From Symbiodinium natans (taxonomy: Eukaryota > Sar > Dinophyceae > Suessiales > Symbiodiniaceae), in assembly GCA_905221605.1 (NCBI GenBank), contig CAJNDS010002335.1:1185887-1249886 (forward strand): a DNA stretch of 64,000 bases. Direction: 5' to 3'. The translations under genes and the position numbers were made by a program. A model generated the notes under the pieces. It ran no database searches, was not told the origin of the DNA, and was given only the letters and a program-made list of their open reading frames with translations. Below, piece after piece: positions 27,355 to 37,340 of the stretch. Within the stretch, counting starts at the first letter, position 1; the number at the start of each line of letters is the position of its first letter.

Positions 27355-28632
27355 GCCACTCGCCCCCGACATTGGATTCTGATAAAAACCCTTGACACCA
27401 TAAGGGGCTGTAATGCTAGGGTTTAAGGTTTAGGGTTATACCGAACGGCAGGTTCAGTGAAGATTAGGGTTGGCTTGTTTGGTTTTGAGCTATGAGTGTT
27501 TATGTACAGCAATTAGTTCAAGCCCCTGTGGTTTTAGAGTTTCAGTGCTCAGGGGGCATCTCCACAGGAAGTGTTGACCATTTCCATTGTCCAACCATAC
27601 ACCACTCCAAGCTCAGGGGGTGGACGGCGGGCGAGGAGGGAGGGGGGAGGGAGGGAGGGCGGGGGGGGACCGAGGGGGAGGGGAGGGCGGGGAGGGGGCG
27701 GTGGGAGAACAAACTGGTTTTTCAGCTTCCTCCTGTGCGTCATGGGAACGGGGGTGGGGGGGGGAGGGATTGTACTTGACCAGCTTCTTGACGCCGACAC
27801 AGGGGGTCGGCGGATTATAGTATGGTTACTGGGTTGCTAACTTACAATAGCCTCACGAACGATTTGAAAATAAAACGGTGGCGCGTGAAGGGAGTGTGGG
27901 CGTCCGAAAACTAAGCGCTGCAGATCTAACGCCCGCACATGCTGTATCATCAAGTGCTTTATCTCTTCCAGGTCCTCATTCCAAGCGAAAGAAAAGCCTC
28001 ATTCCAAGCGAAAGAAAAGGCCCTCCCTGCAAGGTATCAGACGAAAAAATCTGACGCCGGATGCTGTGACTGTGTTCGCCCCGAAACCCGAAACTGCAAT
28101 CACCCCCCAAACCCGAAGCCAAGCAAACGCTGAACCTTCTGCGCCGAGATGTGGATCAGCGCTGAGGCATGCTGCCCGGCTGGACGAGCTTAGCTTCATG
28201 AGTAGGGTGAAGCGTTGAAGGTTTAGGGTTTAGGCCTTAGGCCTTATAGGGTAGAACCACCCCCCCCCCCACCAACCCTACGAAAAGATAGGATATCTAG
28301 GATTGAATGGTTTTTTTCATGATCGGAAGCGGCGCTTCTTCAACAGAAGTCACGGCTTCACTTCTGCTTGAGACTTCGGCTTTTTTCGATTCCGAGACTC
28401 TCCCGGGCTAAGCGGGAGTTTCATGACCTCTTAGTCTGGCCCCTTACCTCCTTGAACTAGGGGCGCCTGGGCGATACGGGGTCACCTTTTAAGCTAAAGG
28501 GACCATGCAACGACCCTTAGAGAGGTGACTGGCTTGAAGGGCATAGCGTTCAGGATTTAGGGGTTCAGGGGTTTAGGGTTTAGGGTTGACCCTATACCTA
28601 TTCCCTTAAGTAAACCCTGAGCCATCTTCCAG
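27355..28632. other. noncoding; G-rich tract and short duplication
   Basis: Purine-rich GGGAGGG tract at 27625-27765; F3 right-end relic at 27811-27840; 23-bp direct duplication (CCTCATTCCAAGCGAAAGAA plus AAG) at about 27973-28018; AGACTTCGGCTTTTTTCG region at 28370. No exon called. Confidence 0.5.
27811..27840. mobile_element. MITE family F3, right-end relic
   Basis: GGATTATAGTATGGTTACTG, then GGTTGCTAA, equals the F3 right terminus at 34281-34309 and 63012-63031. No left end nearby. Confidence 0.5.
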
Positions 28633-28671
28633 GTGCTCATCTACCAGTTCCTCAAGAACCCCGCCAAGATG
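28633..28671 (+). CDS. candidate exon (VLIYQFLKNPAKM)
   Basis: A TCTTCCAG acceptor in phase 0, reading VLIYQFLKNPAKM. The donor may be a GA type (AAGAT|GATAGA). An F6 MITE starts 13 bp later. The same position in the next round may be held by VKELG at 35844. Confidence 0.45.
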
Positions 28672-28683
28672 ATAGATCCCTAT

Positions 28684-28802
28684 CCCAAAGGGTCCTAAGT
28701 ACCTACATAGTAGAAAGGAGGGTTTCTATAATATGAATTACCATTATGGTTTGGGCAAGTGACCCCCATATGGGTACGTAGGATTCTTTGGGTATATTAC
28801 CC
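28684..28802. mobile_element. MITE family F6, copy b (inverted)
   Basis: CCCAAAGGGTCCTAAGTACC and GTAGGATTCTTTGGG termini. Core as in copy a, on the opposite strand. Confidence 0.7.
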
Positions 28803-29225
28803 TTGCAAGGAAGAATATGTCTTCTTTGGGGTGGGGTTCTTTTAAAGCAAATAGTAGTCATGGTAGTGCCTTGACCCTCAACAGCAGTTCCTGACTGGAA
28901 GAATCGGTTCACATGACTGGTACGGTTAAGGCCGAACATCTCAGTCCTTAATGCCCTATGCGTCTACTAAGGTTTCCGGAACCCTGAGCACTAAACGGGC
29001 TTAAGTGCAGGAACCTCCACACGTAATGTCGACACTGGACTGTACGCGACCTACCTAGGGAGCTCAGAAGCTGTGGCAGTGCTCCTGCATAGTCTTACTA
29101 AATTACCCTGGTTTCGGGTTCTGGAATAAACGTTTAGGGTTATTTGGGGGGGGGGGGCATTACAGGCTTCGGTTCAATCCTCGCATCCTCGTGCGCCCGA
29201 CCTTGCTGAACCTGAAGAACCCTCA
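28803..29225. other. noncoding
   Basis: Unique sequence with a G run at about 29147-29157. Nothing identified. Confidence 0.5.
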
Positions 29226-29304
29226 AGCCTAAACCCTAAACCCTAAACCCTAAACCCTAAACCCTAAACCCTAAACCCTAAACCCTAAACCCTAAACCCT
29301 AAGG
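29226..29304 (-). repeat. telomere-like array (CCCTAAA)n
   Basis: Eleven perfect units. Confidence 0.95.
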
Positions 29305-29337
29305 TTCATTGCTCAACCATCCGAAGCCGTCAGCGAG

Positions 29338-29396
29338 GTCTGAACGCATCCGGCTGCTGCGACTATTATTTCGATGACGACAAGAACTTTCTCCCG
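29338..29396 (+). CDS. candidate exon, GCCD module
   Basis: GCGAG acceptor, phase 1 (GT-CTG), LNASGCCDYYFDDDKNFLP before CCG|GTGGCA. It has an N-A-S sequon and a double Cys. The first eight codons align with the exon at 52029 (MSAIGCCD), which shares the same GT-xTG phase-1 start. The two exons are likely paralogous. Confidence 0.5.
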
Positions 29397-30244
29397 GTGG
29401 CACGGCTGGGTCTTGTTGCAGCGCTGGGTATTTCTTAGGTCCGAAGGACCTTCGAGCGCCCGAAACTTAAGTCCCTATACATGTTCAACCCTTAGCCCCC
29501 TATGAGCCCTCATGCAGGAGAATAAAGAGCAACTACCAAGATTTCCCTCGAGTACTTCATAGAACTAGAAGCCCTAGACCGAACCCCGAAGCACTAAGCC
29601 CCAAAGCCCTAATTGCTTATTCTAGGCCCCTTATCCCCAAACCCGTAAACTCCAAACCCTAAACCCTCAACCCTGCAAATAGGGTTCATGTTCAGGTTCA
29701 AAGGCTCTATCCCTAAAGCTTAAGCCCTAAACCGCAGGGTTTAGGGTTTAGGGTTTAGGGTTTAGGGTTTAGGGTTTAGGGTTTAGGGTTTAGGGTTTAG
29801 GGCCTAGGGCCTAGGGTGTTGTGGGGTTAGGACTTTGGGTCGACTTTTCCGGGTTTTCTGGGCAGGTAGCAGAAAGAAGTAGGCTTAATATCGCTAAGAA
29901 CCACCCCCAAAAAGTCTTCTTCCTTACTAGGCCAACATAAAGATTCTTATCTTTTGTATGTGCTTAAGAGCCACTTAAAAGATGCAAAAAGGTTCTTCCT
30001 TATTAGGGCAATATGTGTTGTTCCTTTATTTTCGGGCCGAACTAAGCCAAGCAGTTGCAGGTTCAGCTATTGGTGAAGTAAAGCTATTGGTAAAGAGGAG
30101 ACCTGAACCCTAAACCAGAAACCCAAACCCTCAGGTTAAGGATGTATACATCCCGACAGAAAGGAATCTTCACTGGAAGTTCAGGGTGAAGTTCCACCCC
30201 CTTGGCAGTTGGAGAAGAGCTGCTGGAATAAACCCAGATCCCTA
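29397..30244. other. noncoding
   Basis: TTTAGGG array of ten units at 29738-29806. AT-rich inverted stretch at 29880-30010, with AGTCTTCTTCCTTACTAGG and GGTTCTTCCTTATTAGGGC in direct orientation. Confidence 0.5.
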
Positions 30245-30375
30245 AACCCTCCTAAGCCCTAAACCCTAAACCCTAAACCCTAAACCCTAAACCCTAAACC
30301 CTAAACCCTAAACCCTAAACCCTAAACCCTAAACCCTAAAAGCAAAAAAACCCTAAACCCTAAACCCTAAACCGT
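30245..30375 (-). repeat. telomere-like array (CCCTAAA)n
   Basis: About fifteen units with one AGCAAAAA interruption. Confidence 0.95.
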
Positions 30376-30492
30376 CCTAAGCCCTAAGCCCGAAAATACA
30401 ATGGAGCCCGAGGCTCCATTGAAGTGAACCCCCTAGCAACCAGCTCTTTGCAGTTTCGGAGCTGGGGTACAACCCAAACACCACCCCAAGTG

Positions 30493-30578
30493 CCTAAACC
30501 CTAAACCCTAAACCCTAAACCCTAAACCCTAAACCCTAAACCCTAAACCCTAAACCCTAAACCCTAAACCCTAAACCC
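30493..30578 (-). repeat. telomere-like array (CCCTAAA)n
   Basis: Twelve perfect units. Confidence 0.95.
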
Positions 30579-30677
30579 ACCTTCCAAGCATTGGCGCTAG
30601 CATCGTTGCACTGCATGATTCAAGGCCGAAAGCTTGGAAAGCCTGCCTCCCAAACCCGAACTTAAAACGCGAAAAAC

Positions 30678-30770
30678 TTGGGATGTTCCCCCTTATACTA
30701 ACTAGGATGATACTTAGGTGGTACTATAATCCCTATTAAGGACTGTTAGTATAAAGGGGGAACATCCCAA
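30678..30770. mobile_element. MITE family F1, copy d
   Basis: TTGGGATGTTCCCCCTTATA and its inverted partner at 30751-30770; 93 bp, the most compact F1 copy. Confidence 0.8.
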
Positions 30771-30822
30771 GCGAAGCCCTTCAAAGCCCTCTCATGCAAG
30801 CCCGAACTTGCGCCCGGCCGAG

Positions 30823-30901
30823 GCTAACCTGATGCAGCAGGGAATGCCCAACTGCTCCGAGATCGTCCCGCACACGCCCGCCTGCTTCCAGGCCTTCGCC
30901 G
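30823..30901 (+). CDS. candidate exon, GMP-CS module
   Basis: GGCCGAG acceptor, phase 0: ANLMQQGMPNCSEIVPHTPA, then CFQAFA, with donor GCCG|GTCTGG or a later GGCG|GTACCC. One N-C-S sequon and two Cys. Similar exons lie at 37871 (LSGLPPPPCPDAAG) and 52479 (LTGMPPTACSD); the shared pattern is G-[ML]-P-P/x-x-x-C-x-D/E. The order within each round is the same. Confidence 0.5.
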
Positions 30902-31184
30902 GTCTGGGCGGTACCCTGCAAGACCCGAAACCCATCCAAAGGAGGCCCCCCAGTCTCCAAAACCGCTGTGAAATCCGGGCGCACACACCAAAAAGCCCTA
31001 GCATTAGGCATCGCAACGGATACAAAGTGTGTCCAACATGAACAATTAAGATGGGGGGGGGAAGGGGAGGGTAGAGGGTTTCAGGTTTAGTGTGCAGGGG
31101 GTAGGGGTATTGGGGGGGGGGGGGGCCTGTGAAGTTACGCAGTTTGGTCCGCCTTCTAAAGTGCATCGCGCAGCCGTGCCGCAG

Positions 31185-31229
31185 GGGGACCGCGACCATG
31201 ACGACCATGGCTATGACGACGGCCATGGA
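31185..31229 (+). CDS. candidate Asp/His/Gly-rich exon
   Basis: TGCCGCAG acceptor, phase 0, GDRDHDDHGYDDGHG up to a shared ATGGAGGACC segment also found at the end of the next exon, possibly G|GACC as a GA donor. The His/Asp alternation could bind metal ions (inference). Confidence 0.45.
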
Positions 31230-31397
31230 GGACCCCGAAGCCCTAAACGCTCGACCAGTCTATGTGCACAATGTATAAATGCAGACTTTAGGCATACGCA
31301 CGTTGTATCAATGTGTATACATACATACATTCTATGTCTATCTATTCTTGTTGTTGAGCTTTTACAAAGTTAGTACCCATGCACGCTTGTCAATTCG

Positions 31398-31592
31398 TGT
31401 ATGTATGTATGTATGTATGTATGTATGTATGTACGCACGTATGTATGTATGTATTTATGTATGTGTGTATGTACGTATGTATATAGTATACATATATATA
31501 TATATATGTATGTATATATAGTATGCATGTATGTATGTATGCATGCATGTATGGATGTATGCATGCATGCATGTATGCATGCATGTATGTAG
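31398..31592. repeat. (GTAT)n / (GCAT)n microsatellite
   Basis: TATG tetranucleotides, a central (AT)n, then GCATGCATGTATG variants. Tyr/Met/Cys or His/Thr open frames here are artefacts. Confidence 0.95.
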
Positions 31593-31938
31593 TGAGTCCC
31601 TGTGTGTGTGTGTCTGTATACTTTAGTAGCTCCGTATGTACATAGACGTATTACATAGGTCCCGCATGTCCCATGCTTCGCTGTTGGCTCCCATCAGGAG
31701 GCCTCTTTGCACCTTTACCAATGAGGGTCTTGGAATGTTGCAGATCTCCTCTCCTTGGGCCTAAGTTCCCTGAGGCAAAGCTCTAAACCCTACAGGTTCT
31801 GCAGGCTTTAGGGTGTAGGCTTTAGGGTTTAGGGGCTCCGGAAAATCCCAAGCCCGAAGCCCTAACCCCTCTTTGAGAAGAGAGGAAGATTAGTTCTGAG
31901 TCCTTACACTTACAAGGCCCATCTTGGGCCTGACACAG

Positions 31939-31976
31939 GCGGCTCCAACTACAGCAACGGCTCTGGCGATGGAGGA
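31939..31976 (+). CDS. candidate Gly/Ser/Asn-rich exon
   Basis: GACACAG acceptor, phase 1, (x)GSNYSNGSGDGG with two sequons (NYS, NGS). It shares the 3' end ATGGAGGACC with the 31185 exon, so the two are probably related by duplication. Confidence 0.45.
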
Positions 31977-32858
31977 CCTCCGTTGCTAGGGTCTCTGCCC
32001 TAATCCCTAAACCCTGAAAGTCAGCATTCATACCTGTTAGGGCTTTGCGCTCCGAATCCTCAAAGCCCTCCAAACACCCCTAAACCTGTAACTCCTAATA
32101 AGCCCTAGACCCCCAACCTGCCCCGAAACCGTAGAGGGCTCAGGGAGTCTTGGCTTGAAAGTTTGGGGCTTGGGGAGTTTAGGCTTGAGGGTTTGGGGAG
32201 TTTCGGGTTCAGGATTAGGGTTTAGGGCCTAGGGGGTTGTTGAGGGTTTGGGGGCAAGGGAGCTCGGGAGGTCTTACCACGAAGAGCAACCCTTGATTCC
32301 CTCCCAAACGCACATGTTTCTAAGATGGTTTCGGGATGTTTGAAGGCGTCTTTTTTAAAATTGTACACATCTGGCTGTTGCTGATCGAAAGAGGCTTATA
32401 TGAAGAGTAGCTACCCAACCCCCAAGAAACTGTTTGTAGAAACCGACTTGGTTTTTACGGAACTTCGAGATCTGTTCACCCGCCCGAGTTTTTCTCGATA
32501 GCGGTACCTTCGTTGCAAGCTTTTGGCAGCAGGGAGTAAGCGTCGTGTGAGTCAAGGGGCCCTGCATTGAGCCGTGGTGGGAGTATTGGTGCGAGGGTGG
32601 GCCTGATTATAGGGTCCTTAAGGCAGAGGGGTTCAAAGGAACGTACCAGGGGAACCTTAGGGAAGCTTAGGGAGCCTTAGGGAGAGTAGTGGGGGAGTAT
32701 TAGGACCAATTATCTTCGAACCTTGGGTTACATACCCCTCCCCCCCCGTCCCTTTAAGAACCCGATGACCTGAACCCTAAACCCTATAAACCCTAAACCC
32801 GAAAGCCTAAACCCTAAACCCTAAACCCTAAAAAGCATCAGCGTCTTTCGGCCCGCAG
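31977..32858. other. noncoding
   Basis: Degenerate TTGGGG repeats at 32130-32250; open frame at 32355-32567 on the minus strand is not supported. CCCTAAA cluster at 32774-32831. Confidence 0.45.
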
Positions 32859-32890
32859 TTGGAGGCAACGGCTCTCAGCACCAGGCGCGA
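32859..32890 (+). CDS. possible exon (GGNGSQHQAR)
   Basis: GCCCGCAG acceptor; in phase 1 it reads GGNGSQHQAR with a sequon up to CGAG|GATGAA (possible GA donor). A second frame (LEATALSTRREDEISQLLL) is equally open, so the frame is undecided. Confidence 0.3.
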
Positions 32891-32923
32891 GGATGAAATC
32901 TCCCAGTTGCTTTTGTGACCTTC

Positions 32924-33032
32924 ATCCTAGGTAGGATAAGGGGGACCCTTAAAAAGGGAACCCTCTTCTGGATCTCTTAAACAGGGACCTTATTCAGAGG
33001 GTCTATATCCCCAAGGGTCCCTACTCCTATCC
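32924..33032. mobile_element. MITE family F4, copy b
   Basis: CATCCTAGGTAGGATAAGGG and a right end AAGGGTCCCTACTCCTA. Same orientation as copy a and very similar throughout. Confidence 0.7.
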
Positions 33033-33724
33033 CCACTTCAACCCGAACCCTGCATTCTTTCGTTTGTAAGCTACCTGAGCATCCCAGTGGGGATTTCTGG
33101 CAAGAACCTACAAAAAAGGGTGGGCTTGCGGCTTGGGGAATCTTATATAAGGAACAGATTCCCCTTAACAGCCTCACCCCTGCATCTGACTTGGACTGTG
33201 ATTCCCTCCAGTACCCGGTGCTTGAGTGGGAGTGGCGCGGTGGATGAATTTTGGGGCGCGGTGGAGGCGTTTAGGTACCTTTTCGGAGGTGTGGCAGAAA
33301 GGAAGAATCAATATACAGTGAAAAATAAATATGTGTGCGTGTATATAGAGAGGGGGCATGTGTACATAGACATGTATATAAGTAGTTAACGTTAACAGTT
33401 AAAAGCGTATTACTGCAATCGACGGGCCTATTTGAATAGCTTCTATGATAAAAGCACCAGTTACACAAGCCAAAAGAGGTACCCTTTCTGTGTGAGGTCG
33501 CTGTGCAGCCAGATTTGGAGCAGATTTCGCGTTTGCAGGGAACTTGGGGTAATTTAAGGGTTTGGGGGTGCAGGGTTGAGGAGACATGAAGCAACAAACA
33601 AAGGATGAAGAGTTGCGTTCCGGGGGCTGGCGTTCAGGGCATTTCTGAAAAGCGAAGATCTCTGGATGCGAGATCCGTTGTTCCCCTAAACCCAAAACCC
33701 TAAACCCTAATCCCTGGCTGCCAG
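33033..33724. other. noncoding
   Basis: Includes an AT-rich patch at 33300-33410. Overlapping frames on both strands lack protein character. Confidence 0.4.
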
Positions 33725-33760
33725 GTGTGCCAGTGGGACATGCTGTACATGTGCAACTGG
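33725..33760 (+). CDS. 36-nt microexon, CNW module
   Basis: GCTGCCAG acceptor and TGG|GCGTGA (GC donor) bound 12 codons, VCQWDMLYMCNW. The exon at 43550 has the same length, phase, acceptor (TGCCAG) and GC donor and reads ECQDDMMPSCNW. C-Q-x-D-M-x-x-x-C-N-W is therefore conserved. If the donor is not used the frame stops two codons later in both copies. Confidence 0.6.
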
Positions 33761-34017
33761 GCGTGACGGCAACCTGAACCCACCCCAATCTATACTGCTT
33801 CTCGGAAATGCCCTGTAAACTCCTTGAATCAACCCTGAAACCCGAACGCCCTTGTCGAGTCTCGCTGGGTTGAGTTCAGCACGGATTTTGAGGGTTTAGG
33901 GCTTGGGGTTTAGGGACAAAGCGTGCTGAAAAAAGAAGGATGTGCGTGATGAATTCCCCCAAGCCCAAGAGCCTGGACCCGTACCCTTAAACCACGACCT
34001 CAACCCGAAACGGGTGT

Positions 34018-34062
34018 AGGGTTTAGGGTTTAGGGTTTAGGGTTTAGGGTTTAGGGTTTAGG
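34018..34062 (+). repeat. telomere-like array (TTTAGGG)n
   Basis: Six units ending about 20 bp before the next exon. Confidence 0.9.
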
Positions 34063-34083
34063 ATGGGTGTCTGAGCGGCAAAG

Positions 34084-34131
34084 GCAACAGCACCATTGAG
34101 AATGCCAGCATGGCGGCGAGCATGATGCTTG
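34084..34131 (+). CDS. candidate exon with two sequons
   Basis: GGCAAAG acceptor, phase 1 (GC-AAC): NSTIENASMAASMML before CTTG|GTAGCC. Sequons NST and NAS. It begins the second round of modules, as 26822 begins the first. The donor GT lies at the first bases of an F3 MITE. Confidence 0.5.
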
Positions 34132-34309
34132 GTAGCCCAGTGGTACCCTTTACCCCTTTTTGTTGGGTTCTTTTTTCCCTTATAAAGTAACCAGCCAAGA
34201 GAAGGGTACCCTCTTTTTTTAGTTGTGGGCTCCCCTATAAAGTGGCCAACCAAAAAAGGGTTTAGGGTTTAGGGTTTAGGGTATTATAATATGGTTGCTG
34301 GGCTGCTAA
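34132..34309. mobile_element. MITE family F3, copy a, filling an intron
   Basis: Starts GTAGCCCAGTGGTACCCTTT and ends TATGGTTGCTGGGCTGCTAA; the termini are inverted (AGCCCAG/CTGGGCT). Three exact TTTAGGG units (34261-34281) interrupt it next to AAAAAAGGG. It occupies the whole space between two candidate exons. Confidence 0.65.
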
Positions 34310-34310
34310 G

Positions 34311-34362
34311 GATGGGTAACAACACCAACCTGAGCACCTCTGAGATGTACGCTGCCTGCATG
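34311..34362 (+). CDS. candidate exon, Y-x-x-C module
   Basis: Begins after CTGCTAAG, the F3 MITE right edge. The frame MGNNTNLSTSEMYAACM runs to ATG|GCCCGG (possible GC donor), or on to ARELSYPW. Sequons NNT and NLS. It matches the 27298 exon in motif and GC donor context (TGCATG|GCC). The frame does not join simply to the 34084 exon, so one boundary is probably misplaced. Confidence 0.5.
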
Positions 34363-35308
34363 GCCCGGGAGCTCAGCTACCCCTGGCTCAGGGCTTGCGG
34401 TTTATAGGGGTATTCAGTAGGATGGCACACTGAATTTGCAAGAAGGATGGGCCATCTAGTTCAGGGTATATCTTGGGGTGTTCCCCCTTATACTATCAGT
34501 CCTTCGATTGGGATTATGAAGGGGGGGGGGGGGTACTATTAAAGACTCTTAGTATACTGGGAACATCCCAATTCATAGTGTTTCGGGGCCACTGCCTCGG
34601 GCTGAAGGGTTTAGGGTTTAGGGTTTAGGGTTTAGGGCTACTGGGCTGTGTTGGGCCTTGACCTTCAGCGGGGTTTCGGTTTTATTGGACTTGCGCTTTA
34701 GGGTTTTGGGCCTTTTCAAGCCCTGTTGGCCTTGAGCTTTAGGATTTTGCGGGCTGCTAGGGCTTGGGGGCTATTGGGTCTAGAGGCTACTGGGCCTTGG
34801 GCTGTAGGGCTTAGGGCCTATTGAGCCTTAAATTGGGCTGTATATGGTTTGAAAGGAAGGCTGGCTGAAGATGTGAAGTAGTGGGACCCAATGCTCAACC
34901 CTAAGCCCGAAACCTTATATACAGGGGAGGAGGGTTGGGAGGGGGGGGGGTCTTTAAGCAAATAGTATAGTTGCGGCACCCTTATAGTAAGGACCCCAAA
35001 TCGGACTCTAGTTGAGAGAGCCCCGCACTTAGCTTGACTTACCCAAATGATTACAAAAGGGTTTGTTTTATAGGGTTTGAGGTTTAGGGTTTCAGGGTTT
35101 CAGGGTTTCGGGGCTTTGGGGTCTTAAGGTTGTGGGGGTTTTAGCTTTTAGCTTTTCGCGGCTGCATGGGAGCTACGGGTTTTAGGGTTTAGGGTGTAGA
35201 GCGGTTTGGGCAGGTCCCACGGGGCGGGGGAGGGGGGCGTACAGAATGCGTGAACATCATGGGGTGGCGTTGCAGGGTTTTGTCACTCTTCTAGTGATGT
35301 TTTTTTAG
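34363..35308. other. noncoding; contains F1 copy e
   Basis: F1 at 34473-34571. TTTAGGG cluster at 34608-34637. G/T-rich degenerate sequence at 34660-34820 and 35060-35210. No exon called. Confidence 0.5.
34473..34571. mobile_element. MITE family F1, copy e
   Basis: TTGGGGTGTTCCCCCTTATA and GGGAACATCCCAA termini. The core GGGATTATGA runs into a G homopolymer. Confidence 0.7.
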
Positions 35309-35395
35309 GGTTTAGGGTTTAGGGTTTAGGGTTTAGGGTTTAGGGTTTAGGGTTTAGGGTTTAGGGTGTAGGGCTGAGGGTTTAGGGTACCTTTG
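35309..35395 (+). repeat. telomere-like array (TTTAGGG)n
   Basis: About eleven units. Confidence 0.9.
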
Positions 35396-35748
35396 TTAAT
35401 CCTCGAGGGACCAACCGGAGCTTAAGACCCGAAGCCCCCAAATGTCAAAGCCCCGAAGTACTAGAACATCAATGCCTGTGGTTGGACTTAGGGTTTAGGG
35501 TTTAGTGAAGGGCTACAGTGCCCTTAACACTTTGAGGCCCTGTACCTCCTCAACTCTCCCGAGAAAGCCTTCAACCCCGAGAACCCTAACCCTAAACCCT
35601 GAACCCTAAACCCTAAACCCAAAACCACCAAAGTCTCAAAACCCTGCACGCCTTGCACGCCTGCAAAGGTGGCCTCCACGGTAGGAGGATGACGCCTGTC
35701 AGCAGCCATTCCTTGCAACTTCTGTTGCTTTGGCTTTGGTTCAGGGTT

Positions 35749-35846
35749 CAGGCTTTAGGGTTTAAGGTTTAGGGTTTTCGGGTTTTAGGGTTTTAGGGTT
35801 TTCGGGTTATAGGGTTTTAGGGTTTTAGGGTTTTAGGGTTTAGGGT
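35749..35846 (+). repeat. mixed TTTAGGG / GGGTTTTA array
   Basis: Several GGGTTTTA and GGGTTTTC octamers, ending in normal TTTAGGG. Confidence 0.85.
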
Positions 35847-35871
35847 GCCGCCGGCACAGTGAAGGAGCTTG
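35844..35871 (+). CDS. possible exon (GAAGTVKEL)
   Basis: If the last TTTAG of the array is the acceptor, the exon reads GAAGTVKEL and ends at a strong CTTG|GTAAGC donor. The alternative acceptor GCACAG leaves only 12 nt. Confidence 0.3.
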
Positions 35872-35908
35872 GTAAGCATGGCCCAGTCGCCAGCATCAAC
35901 ATTCCTTA

Positions 35909-35969
35909 GGGTTTAGGGTTTAGGGTTTAGGGTTTAGGGTTTAGGGTTTAGGGTTTAGGGTTTAGGGTA
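35909..35969 (+). repeat. telomere-like array (TTTAGGG)n
   Basis: Eight units. Confidence 0.9.
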
Positions 35970-36379
35970 ATCGTACTACTGTTGCTGCCATCATTGTGTT
36001 TGCTTGCTGTGGTTCGTTCTTTTTTAAGTTGTTGTGTTTGTTTGTTGTACAAGCATTTCAGACTTACGTGTTGCAGGTTTTGTTTTCCTACCTTCTTCCC
36101 AACAGTTCGTACCCGATCCCGATCCGAAACCAAAAACCCTAAACTCTAAACCGTAACCCTAAACTCTAAACCCTAAACCCTAAACCCTAAACCCTAAACT
36201 CTAAACCTCAACCCTAAACTCTAAACCCTAAACCGGAAAAAATAGGGGTACATGTGCTGTGAAGCCCAGGGGTGCCCTTCTGTGTTTCTTTTAGTTTCAG
36301 GCCTGTCTTCTCTGGGCTGCTGTCAAGACGCCATGACGATTCTCCCAGCAGCCTGGCACCACGCATATCCTTGGCCTAG

Positions 36380-36458
36380 GGTTTAGGGTTTAGGGTTGAG
36401 GGTTTAGGGTTTAGGGTTTAGGGTTTAGGGTTTAGGGTTTAGGGTTTAGGGTTTTAGG
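36380..36458 (+). repeat. telomere-like array (TTTAGGG)n
   Basis: Eleven units, one TTGAGGG, ending at the LINE-tail fragment. Confidence 0.9.
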
Positions 36459-36480
36459 ACCACAGGAGCCCTGAAGCAAA
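36459..36480 (+). mobile_element. LINE 3'-end fragment, 22 bp
   Basis: Identical to 50832-50853, the last bases of the LINE, and followed at once by GGGTTTAGGG as the LINE is. It is flanked by TTTAGGG arrays on both sides, as expected of an extreme 5'-truncated insertion. Confidence 0.7.
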
Positions 36481-36550
36481 GGGTTTAGGGTTTAGGGTTT
36501 ACGGTTTAGGGCGTCGGGTTTCGGGTTTAGGGTTTAGGGTTTAGGGTTTT
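36481..36550 (+). repeat. telomere-like array (TTTAGGG)n
   Basis: Eight or nine units with a GCGTCGGGTTTCG interruption. Confidence 0.85.
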
Positions 36551-37149
36551 GGTTGCAAGGTTTCGGTATGGTGAGGTCTCATTCCCATTGCTGCATTGTC
36601 TACTGTCCTCAGTACCGTACCCTAAGCCTTAGACCCTAAACCTCAAACCCTAAAACCCGAATCCTTTACCTTCTTATCGTTTTGGCTCAAGCTCCTAGGC
36701 CGAGCAAGCCAGAGGCAGTTCCTGAATTGCCTGTTATACCATCGACACGGCCCCGGCAGGTTCGTTCTCCCTCTGAAACATTGAGAGTGGTTGAGGTTTA
36801 GGGAACTTCCCAACGAGTTGACCTGGAAGTGCTCAGGGTGCGTCATTTCCATCCTACTTCCGGGAGGTACGGGGGTGGGGAATTGGCCGAGGCACCCGCG
36901 CCTGGCCTAACAAAATGGCGACACCTTTATACTACTATTAAGCCGAAGCTTAAGGTGGAACCACCCCCCCAACCCCAACCCTGCCCCCTCCCTCGCCGCC
37001 CCAACCCCCTCCGCCCCCAAACCACGCCAGAAAGAAACAACAGGAAGTATGTCAGTTGTGGTGCCCTGCTGGACCGCACCAAGCAGAACTTGACCGTGAA
37101 CCATTCAGTTGCAACTGCCGTGAGACGGCTCCGCCACCGCAGTGCAGAG
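36551..37149. other. noncoding; C-rich
   Basis: Open frames on both strands at 36643-37180 are compositionally biased. A TTTTGGCTCAAG (36680-36691) matches the last 12 bases of the spliced leader, but the rest does not. Confidence 0.4.
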
Positions 37150-37340
37150 CTCGGCCGCGAAGAAGTTGACCAAAAACCGTAAGGATACCTCCAAAGCGAG
37201 AATGCTTGGCATCGAAGAAGTTGACCGCGAACTATGGGGATACCACCGCGGTGGAAGACCGCGATCACCGCCACCGTGAAAAACAAACAAACAACAACAT
37301 CGCCACGAAGAAGTTGGCCGCGAAGCGTGAACACCGCCGC
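37150..37340 (+). repeat. degenerate GAAGAAGTTG repeat
   Basis: CGAAGAAGTTGACC recurs at about 37159 and 37213, and CGAAGAAGTTGGCC at about 37306, each near GCCGCGAA or ACCGCGAA. GACCGCGATCACCGCCACC-type sequence lies between them. Irregular period of roughly 50-95 bp. Confidence 0.6.

Noticed and set aside
27549-27840. Gly/Arg-rich and Pro-rich frames near 27.6 kb
   Set aside because: Several frames on both strands across a GGGAGGG purine tract; composition artefact.
36670-36691. Second spliced-leader relic
   Set aside because: Only the last 12 bases match; the first ten are essentially random.
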